A stretch of 32,370 bases of DNA from Porphyromonas sp. Lineage in GTDB: Bacteria > Bacteroidota > Bacteroidia > Bacteroidales > Paludibacteraceae. The notes under the pieces were generated by a model that saw only the letters and a program-made list of their open reading frames with translations, was not told where the DNA came from and searched no databases. Below are positions 26,086 through 32,370 of the stretch, piece by piece. Each line of letters starts with the position of its first letter. Within the stretch, counting starts at the first letter, position 1. The position numbers and the translations under genes were made by a program. The stretch is from the NCBI GenBank assembly GCA_020726365.1, contig DYSC01000011.1, positions 1 through 32,370 of the forward strand, read 5' to 3'.

Positions 26086-26815
26086 TGAATTGAAGTATTC
26101 GGTTCAGACCTATTAATACAAGATATTTTTCTGCAAAGATGGGGCTTTTTAGCTTTGATACAAAGTAATTTGCGTCACCGCCTGTTAAAAAAATTGAAAG
26201 TTCAGGATATTTAATTTTTAAAGCATCAAAATAACCATTTATTTCAAAAACAACGCCATTCATAACACCATTTAGCAGAGCCGCATTCGTGTTTTTCCCC
26301 AATAAATCAAAATTTTCCGACGGCTCCACTTCCGGTAGTCGTTTGGTAAAAGCATGCAACGCTTTCGAACGCATCCGCAATCCAGGAGCTATATTTCCGC
26401 CGTGATACACGGCATTGGCATCTACAAAATCGTAGGTTATTGCCGTTCCGGCATCGATAACCAACAAATCGCTTTCGGGTTTTAGCGAAACCGCTCCCAC
26501 CACTGCTGCAATTCGGTCTTTACCAAGCGTTTCGGGCTGTTCGTAGCTGTTCGCAACCGGCAATTTAGTTTTTTCATTTAACAAAATAAAATACGGCAAT
26601 TGCTGTTTTAAAAAAGTTTCGAAATCCTCATGCTGAGCCGCAACATTACTTAGGATGCAGTCCGAAAATGAATATCGCTTTTGCAAATCTACTAACTCCG
26701 GAATTCCAAAGAAAGTATATATTTCCGTAAAAATCAACGCATCGTCCCGAAACACACCCACTTTGGTACGTGTGTTTCCACAATCAATACATAAATGACA
26801 GTTTTCGGAAGTCAT
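26072..26815 (-). CDS. coaX: Type III pantothenate kinase
   Basis: LCIDCGNTRTKVGVF, GKDRIAAVVGA, LLVIDAGTAITYDFVD, GGNIAPGLRMR, LTGGDA. Confidence 0.92.
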   Translation of the reverse strand: MTSENCHLCIDCGNTRTKVGVFRDDALIFTEIYTFFGIPELVDLQKRYSFSDCILSNVAAQHEDFETFLKQQLPYFILLNEKTKLPVANSYEQPETLGKDRIAAVVGAVSLKPESDLLVIDAGTAITYDFVDANAVYHGGNIAPGLRMRSKALHAFTKRLPEVEPSENFDLLGKNTNAALLNGVMNGVVFEINGYFDALKIKYPELSIFLTGGDANYFVSKLKSPIFAEKYLVLIGLNRILQFNVKN

Positions 26816-26821
26816 TAGAAA

Positions 26822-27673
26822 TTATAAAATCATTTTTTCAATCGGAATAACCAAAATTCCTTCGGCGCCAAGTGCTTTTAGCTTACCAATAACGTCCCAA
26901 AACTGTTTTTCGCCAATTACAGCATGGAGCGAACTCCAACCTTTTTTGGCAAGTGGCATTATAGTTGGGCTTTTCATGCCAGGTAGTACTTCAATTATTT
27001 CGTCGATATTTTCTGTAGGTACATTCATCAGCACATATTTTTTATCTTCAGCTTGTTGTACCGCCTCAATTCGGAAAAGCAACTCATTTAAAATAGATTG
27101 ATTCTCAGCAGATAAAGTAGGATGTTGTATTAATAGTGCTTCGGACTTCATCAACACTTCCACCTCTTTCAGATGATTAGTAACAAGCGTACTACCCGAA
27201 CTTACGATATCGAAAATGGCATCGGACAACCCAATTCCGGGTGCAATTTCGACCGAACCGGTTATGACGTGAATATCAGCATTTACATTTTTTTCGACTA
27301 AAAAATCCTTCAGAATTTCGGGATACGAAGTGGCAATTACTTTGCCGTTGAACCACTCAATACCTTTGTAATCAACTTCTTTGGGAAGTGCCAGCGAAAG
27401 ACGGCATTTACTAAAACCTAATCGTTTAGTTATCAATGCATTTTTCTTTTTCTCGGCATATTCGTTTTCGCCAACAATACCAATATCGGCCACACCATCG
27501 GCTACCGACTGCGGTATATCATCGTCGCGCAGAAAAAGCACTTCGAGTGGAAAGTTGCGCGCAGGAAGCAACAATAAACGCTTTCCGGATTCAAGTTTAA
27601 TACCCGACTCTGTGAGCAGGAGCATGGTTTCGTCGTACAACCGACCTTTAGCTTGTACAGCTATTCGTAACAT
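26822..27673 (-). CDS. hisG: ATP phosphoribosyltransferase (long form with C-terminal regulatory domain)
   Basis: LRIAVQAKGRL, DDDIPQSVADGVADIGIVGENEY, DAIFDIVSSGSTL, long-form regulatory tail. Confidence 0.95.
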   Translation of the reverse strand: MLRIAVQAKGRLYDETMLLLTESGIKLESGKRLLLLPARNFPLEVLFLRDDDIPQSVADGVADIGIVGENEYAEKKKNALITKRLGFSKCRLSLALPKEVDYKGIEWFNGKVIATSYPEILKDFLVEKNVNADIHVITGSVEIAPGIGLSDAIFDIVSSGSTLVTNHLKEVEVLMKSEALLIQHPTLSAENQSILNELLFRIEAVQQAEDKKYVLMNVPTENIDEIIEVLPGMKSPTIMPLAKKGWSSLHAVIGEKQFWDVIGKLKALGAEGILVIPIEKMIL

Positions 27674-27702
27674 ATATATTTGGTTTTGAATTTTTTGGAG
27701 TG

Positions 27703-27710
27703 CAAAAATA
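27703..27710 (-). promoter_or_regulatory. Putative -7 element (TATTTTTG) for hisG
   Basis: Exact TAnnTTTG match about 30 nt upstream of the hisG ATG; no clear -33 seen. Confidence 0.5.
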
Positions 27711-27743
27711 CAAAAAAAACGCTGATAATTCAGCTTTTAACAA

Positions 27744-27775
27744 AAAAAGTCCGTTAAATGAATAACGGACTTTTT
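27744..27775. terminator. Bidirectional rho-independent terminator between the small lipoprotein gene and hisG
   Basis: AAAAAGTCCGTTA-AATGAA-TAACGGACTTTTT. Confidence 0.88.
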
Positions 27776-27805
27776 CATGCGTCTGCATTTTAAGCCATAG
27801 CTTAA

Positions 27806-27967
27806 TTATTTTACTGAATCAACAGCCATTGTATCAACAGCCATTGTATCAACAACAGCTACAGTGTCAACAGCTAGAGAGTCAGTTGCAGGAGCTTCTT
27901 CAGCAGCTTTAGGAGCGCAAGAAGCGATAGCAATAGCTACAGCAAAAAATAAAAATACTTTTTTCAT
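27806..27967 (-). CDS. Very small lipoprotein with AVDT/VDTMA tandem repeats (53 aa)
   Basis: MKKVFLFFAVAIAIASCAPKAAEEAPATDSLAVDTVAVVDTMAVDTMAVDSVK; lipobox IASC; terminator follows. Confidence 0.75.
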   Translation of the reverse strand: MKKVFLFFAVAIAIASCAPKAAEEAPATDSLAVDTVAVVDTMAVDTMAVDSVK

Positions 27968-28238
27968 TTTGTTTTTAACTTTAATTATTAAACATGTTTT
28001 GTAATTCAAAATCGATGCAAAATTACAACATTTTTCGTTATTAAAACAAATTGTGAAATATTTTTTTGAAATATTTTTTATAATAAACCTAATATGCTGA
28101 TTATATGGTATTTAAACCTTCAAGAAATAACACAAAAAATACGGGAAAGCTCACTTTTAATACTGATTTTATTAAAAAAATGAATTGGGGTTTGATATTT
28201 GGAGTTTAAAACAACTCAGCTATGTGCTTTATGTTGTC

Positions 28239-29123
28239 CTAATTTAGCTGATTCAGTACGAATTTTATCTTCTCGTAAGTGTTAATTGTATTTGGAACGA
28301 GCGGAAGGCGGAGTTTATTTTTGATAAAACCCATCAAGGCAAGCATACTTTTTACGCCAGCCGGATTTCCTTCGACAAAAAGCAACTCGATTAATTCTGT
28401 AAAGCGATGATGAATTTTTCGGGAATTATCATAGTCACCTTCGAGTGCCAAACGCACCATACGGCTGAACTCACGTGGAAACGCATTGCCAATAACCGAA
28501 ATTACACCAACAGCGCCAAGCGTTATAAGCGGAAAAGTAATAGCATCGTCGCCGGAGATGACCATAAAATCGTCCGGTTTGTTTTTGATAATATCGTCGA
28601 TTTGCGAAAAATTACCCGAAGCTTCTTTTATGGCACAAATATTACTGAATTCGTTAGCCAACCGTATAGTTGTGGCAGGCAACATATTAATTCCGGTACG
28701 TCCGGGCACGTTATACAACACAATAGGAAGTGGTGATGCCTTAGCAATGGCGGCATAATGTTGGTACAATCCTTCCTGTGAAGGTTTGTTGTAATAAGGT
28801 GTAACTGAGAGTATGGCATCAATACCATTCAGGTCGATAGAAGTGAGTTTGTCAACAACCGCTTTTGTACAATTTCCACCAACACCAAGCACAATGGGTA
28901 GACGTCCGCCCACACAATCAATCACAAAACGGGTAACCTTATCGATTTCGGCTTGAGTAAGCGTAGGAGTTTCGGCAGTAGTGCCTAAAACCACCAAATA
29001 ATCCGTTCCGTTTTTAATTTGGTACTCCACCAACCTCGAAAGCGCTTCGAAGTCAATCGATTCATCTGTTTTGAAGGGTGTAATCAACGCTACACCCATT
29101 CCTGTTAATTTATGATTAATCAT
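28239..29123 (-). CDS. dapA: 4-hydroxy-tetrahydrodipicolinate synthase
   Basis: GMGVALITPFKTDESID, LGTTAETPTLT, YYNKPSQEGLYQHY, LYNVPGRTG, IKEASGN. Confidence 0.96.
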   Translation of the reverse strand: MINHKLTGMGVALITPFKTDESIDFEALSRLVEYQIKNGTDYLVVLGTTAETPTLTQAEIDKVTRFVIDCVGGRLPIVLGVGGNCTKAVVDKLTSIDLNGIDAILSVTPYYNKPSQEGLYQHYAAIAKASPLPIVLYNVPGRTGINMLPATTIRLANEFSNICAIKEASGNFSQIDDIIKNKPDDFMVISGDDAITFPLITLGAVGVISVIGNAFPREFSRMVRLALEGDYDNSRKIHHRFTELIELLFVEGNPAGVKSMLALMGFIKNKLRLPLVPNTINTYEKIKFVLNQLN

Positions 29124-29148
29124 TTATGATAATTGTACAAATTAGGTG

Positions 29149-29156
29149 CAAAAATA
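29149..29156 (-). promoter_or_regulatory. Putative -7 element (TATTTTTG) for dapA
   Basis: Exact TAnnTTTG match upstream of the dapA ATG, just after the preceding gene's stop. Confidence 0.5.
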
Positions 29157-29161
29157 CGGAT

Positions 29162-29734
29162 TTAATCGTTAGTTTGTATGCTTTTGAGGTAAAAAAACAA
29201 ATGATTGTAAATTTGAATTGCCGAAGTATCTTCCTCTTTTAGTTGATTTTCATCTTTTAGTTGCTGTGCATCGATAACCACATCGTACATGCCCGGGTAA
29301 TTGTGCGTGCCTACTTTGCAAGCTGCATTCGCATAAAATGCGAGATATTGCAGAGGTTTTATTTCGTTTACCGTAAGGTCTATCAGCAAATCGAAATTCA
29401 ACTCCGAAAGCTCACGCATAAACGATGCAGAAGGCATTCCACTAAAATCAGCATCTTTTTGGTGCAGAATCCGGAAGTCGGGTAATATAGCCGTCGAAAT
29501 TTCCTTTTTCTGAACAAAACCCCAAGCCATTACCTTTTTTCCATCGTTGTTGAACGATTGAATCAATTGCTTTATTTCTGAGTTTTTTTCGAGGTAATCG
29601 CTTTCGAACAATACTATAACAGAACGGGCGCTTTCGTAATTTACGAAACGCTTTTCACGTTCATCGGCTTTTAAATGCTTATTCAATCGCCGGTTGAACA
29701 AAAAAAGAATGATTTTCTGAATAAGATTGTTCAT
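29162..29734 (-). CDS. Conserved Bacteroidetes protein, DUF6913-like
   Basis: 190-aa ORF; ARSVIVLFESDYLEKNSEIKQLIQSFNNDGKKVMAWGFV...FDLLIDLTVNEIKPLQYLAFYANAACKVG. Confidence 0.65.
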   Translation of the reverse strand: MNNLIQKIILFLFNRRLNKHLKADEREKRFVNYESARSVIVLFESDYLEKNSEIKQLIQSFNNDGKKVMAWGFVQKKEISTAILPDFRILHQKDADFSGMPSASFMRELSELNFDLLIDLTVNEIKPLQYLAFYANAACKVGTHNYPGMYDVVIDAQQLKDENQLKEEDTSAIQIYNHLFFYLKSIQTND

Positions 29735-29806
29735 ATAATCTGTTTTATATCTTCAAAAATGTTCTCAAAAGCATCCAAACTTGTACCACTTTCTGCTTAC
29801 CACTGC

Positions 29807-32266
29807 TTATCTCAGTTTTGCATCCAATTTAGATTCGAAATTAGAAAGCATTTTTTTCATAATGCCATCAATTTGGCTGTCTGTCAATGTTTTGGTTTCG
29901 TCCTGCAAAATAAAACTTACAGCATACGATTTTTTACCTGCTTCTAAGTTTTTACCTTCGTACACATCGAAAAGCGTTACTTTTTTAAGCAATTTTCGCT
30001 CGGTGTCGAATGCAATTTTTTCTATTTCGGCAAAATTTACCGCTTTATCAAGCAACAATGCCAAATCGCGTTTTACTTCGGGAAATTTCGAAATTTCGGT
30101 AAAACTTACTTTGTGTTTCGCAATTTCTTTCAGCAGATTATTCCAGTTAATGTCAGCAAAAAACACTTCTTGTTCCACATCTAATTTTTTGCGAATTTTA
30201 GGGTGTACAACACCAAAAACCGCTAACTGAAAACCACGTGTACTGTAAACTGTCAAAGCCTCGGCAAGCAAATCGTCGGCAAATTCGCCCACCACCAACT
30301 TACGTACATTAACGCCTAAACGGCTGAATATGTTTTCGATATAGGCTTTCAACTCGTAAATGCTCGACTTTTGTTCAGCTGTAGTCCACGACTGACCAAG
30401 TTTATTTCCGGTAAGCCATAAGCCCAAGTGATAATCTTCGGAATAAGCAGCCAGCGTTTCTCCTTCTTTTTTATTTTCGGAGTTGTAATAATAGCAATTT
30501 CCGAATTCGTAGAATTTCAAATCAGCATTTTGGCGATTTACGTTGTAAGCAATATTCTCGAGTCCACCAAAGAGCAAAGTCTGACGCATCACGTTCAAAT
30601 CGGAACTCAATGCATTGATAATCTTGACGCTATTTGCTGCCGGAAATGAAGTTAAATCGATATAATATCCACCTTTTGTTAGCGAATTATTCAGAATTTC
30701 GTTGAATCCCTGTGCTGTGAGTTGCTCTGCAATCAGATTTTGAAGTTTATGACTGTCGGGCTTCGAACTGTAACTCAGCGTAGAAACCAAGTTTTCGCCA
30801 ATTTCCACATTGTTATAACCATAAATGCGTAAAATATCCTCAATCACATCCACATCGCGCTGCACATCCACACGGTAAGCCGGCACATGCAACACATAAC
30901 CGGTTTCGGTACGTTCAGCAATTTTCATTTCCAACGCGCCCAAAATTGTTTCAATATTTTCGCGCCCAATTTCTTTACCAATGAGCGAATTTATTTTTTG
31001 CAAACTAACCGCCACTTCAAACGTTTTCACCTCATTCGGGTAAATATCCACAATTTCGCTCGAAATGCTTCCACCTGCCACTTCCTGAATAAGTAACGCA
31101 CAACGTTTCAGCACATAAATGGTATTGGTTGGGTCGCAGCCACGCTCGTAGCGGAACGAAGCATCGGTATTTAATCCGTGACGTTTAGCTGTTTTGCGAA
31201 TGGACACCGGATGAAAATAAGCACTTTCCAAAAATACATTTTGCGTGGTTTCGGTTACACCTGAGCTTAATCCGCCAAACACACCACCAATACACATCGG
31301 TTTATCGCCATCGCAAATCATCAAATCGGCAGCATTCAGTTTGCGTTCAGCGCCATCCAGCGTTACAAAAGGCGTTCCTTCGGACAAGCATTTTACGCGC
31401 ACTTCTTTTGATGTAATTTTATCGGCATCGAAAGCATGGAGCGGTTGTCCTAGTTCGTGCAGTACAAAGTTAGTAATATCGACAATATTATTAATAGGGC
31501 GAAGTCCGATAATCAACAATGCATTTTTTAACCAATCGGGCGATTCGGCTACTTTCACACCCGAAATTGTAACTGCCGAATAACGCGGACAAGCTTCGGG
31601 GTTTTCAACCTTTACAGGAATGGTCAGATTTGTATTTTGAACTTTAAAAGCTTCTACAGAAGGCTTCATCAATTTAATTTCAGGATTTTTCAAAGCAAAA
31701 TAAGCCGCCAAATCGCGCGCCACACCATAATGCGAAGCAGCATCCACGCGGTTAGGCGTAATATCCACTTCAATCAGAAAATCGCTTTTAATTCCGTAAT
31801 AATCTTTGGCTAATGTACCTACCACGGCTTCGGCAGGCAATACAATAATGCCATCGTGACTTGTTCCGATTCCAATTTCGTCCTCCGCACAAATCATCCC
31901 CATGGATTCTACACCACGAATTTTGGAACGTTTAATAGTAAAACTTTCGTCGCCCGAATAAAGCACAATTCCCACAGTTGCCACAACCACTTTTTGTCCT
32001 GCAGCTACATTGGGCGCTCCACATACAATTTGCAAAGGTTCGCCTGAGCCAACATTCACTGTGGTAACATGCAAATGGTCCGAATTTTCATGGTCGGCAC
32101 ACGTGAGTACTTCGCCAATTACCAATCCTTCGAGTCCACCTTTTACGGTTTGTACTTCTTCCACACTACCTACTTCAAGTCCAATCGAAGTTAGTGCTTT
32201 TCCCAGTTCAACAGCATCAATATCAGTATTGATATAGTTTTTCAGCCAATTATACGAAATGTTCAT
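29807..32266 (-). CDS. pheT: Phenylalanine--tRNA ligase beta subunit
   Basis: MNISYNWLKNYINTD, EMR-like VIGEVLTCADHENSDHLHVTTVNVG, VDITPNRVDAASHYGVARDLAAY, C-terminal anticodon-binding domain. Confidence 0.97.
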   Translation of the reverse strand: MNISYNWLKNYINTDIDAVELGKALTSIGLEVGSVEEVQTVKGGLEGLVIGEVLTCADHENSDHLHVTTVNVGSGEPLQIVCGAPNVAAGQKVVVATVGIVLYSGDESFTIKRSKIRGVESMGMICAEDEIGIGTSHDGIIVLPAEAVVGTLAKDYYGIKSDFLIEVDITPNRVDAASHYGVARDLAAYFALKNPEIKLMKPSVEAFKVQNTNLTIPVKVENPEACPRYSAVTISGVKVAESPDWLKNALLIIGLRPINNIVDITNFVLHELGQPLHAFDADKITSKEVRVKCLSEGTPFVTLDGAERKLNAADLMICDGDKPMCIGGVFGGLSSGVTETTQNVFLESAYFHPVSIRKTAKRHGLNTDASFRYERGCDPTNTIYVLKRCALLIQEVAGGSISSEIVDIYPNEVKTFEVAVSLQKINSLIGKEIGRENIETILGALEMKIAERTETGYVLHVPAYRVDVQRDVDVIEDILRIYGYNNVEIGENLVSTLSYSSKPDSHKLQNLIAEQLTAQGFNEILNNSLTKGGYYIDLTSFPAANSVKIINALSSDLNVMRQTLLFGGLENIAYNVNRQNADLKFYEFGNCYYYNSENKKEGETLAAYSEDYHLGLWLTGNKLGQSWTTAEQKSSIYELKAYIENIFSRLGVNVRKLVVGEFADDLLAEALTVYSTRGFQLAVFGVVHPKIRKKLDVEQEVFFADINWNNLLKEIAKHKVSFTEISKFPEVKRDLALLLDKAVNFAEIEKIAFDTERKLLKKVTLFDVYEGKNLEAGKKSYAVSFILQDETKTLTDSQIDGIMKKMLSNFESKLDAKLR

Positions 32267-32295
32267 ACCTAAAAACGTTTAATTTTTTTGAGCCA

Positions 32296-32303
32296 CAAAG
32301 ATA
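32296..32303 (-). promoter_or_regulatory. Putative -7 element (TATCTTTG) for pheT
   Basis: Exact TAnnTTTG match about 30 nt upstream of the pheT ATG. Confidence 0.55.
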
Positions 32304-32370
32304 ACTATTTTTTTAGAGATAGTAAACTATAATACTCCCCAATATTAGGACCACTAGTTAAGCTAAAAAA

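Noticed and set aside
28010-28238. AT-rich gap between dapA and the small lipoprotein as an ncRNA candidate
   Set aside because: No stable hairpin with a terminator or conserved-looking structure could be seen by eye.

Overview
Window from a Bacteroidota-type genome (TAnnTTTG-like promoters, SusC/SusD, T9SS-like C-termini, trpBEGDCFA order). Every substantial gene is on the minus strand except one short plus-strand gene remnant. Reading along the minus strand: pheT, a DUF6913-like gene, dapA, a tiny lipoprotein, hisG, coaX, an outer-membrane protein, a TPR protein, lptC, the trp operon (trpL-B-E-G-[ATPase]-D-[88-aa ORF]-C-F-A), then a polysaccharide utilization locus (ECF sigma, FecR-like anti-sigma, SusC, SusD, a surface lipoprotein, a parallel beta-helix protein, and a fused PL14-like lyase/NodB-like deacetylase). 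Main second-look items: (1) a classical-looking trp attenuator upstream of trpB, with a 18-aa leader peptide containing Trp-Trp-Trp, a pause hairpin, a possible antiterminator and a terminator; (2) three REPIN-like inverted pairs of GC-rich palindromic repeats at three trp gene junctions, which add short in-frame peptides to TrpB, TrpG, TrpF and TrpC, two of them sharing an identical 21-bp core (NKQNDAN); (3) an ATPase gene inside the trp operon bracketed by an imperfect 31-bp direct repeat; (4) a truncated LpxH C-terminal remnant at the PUL/trp boundary; (5) a duplicated C-terminal binding-type module shared by all three PUL effector proteins. All calls come from reading the sequence and supplied ORFs; no database search was run.
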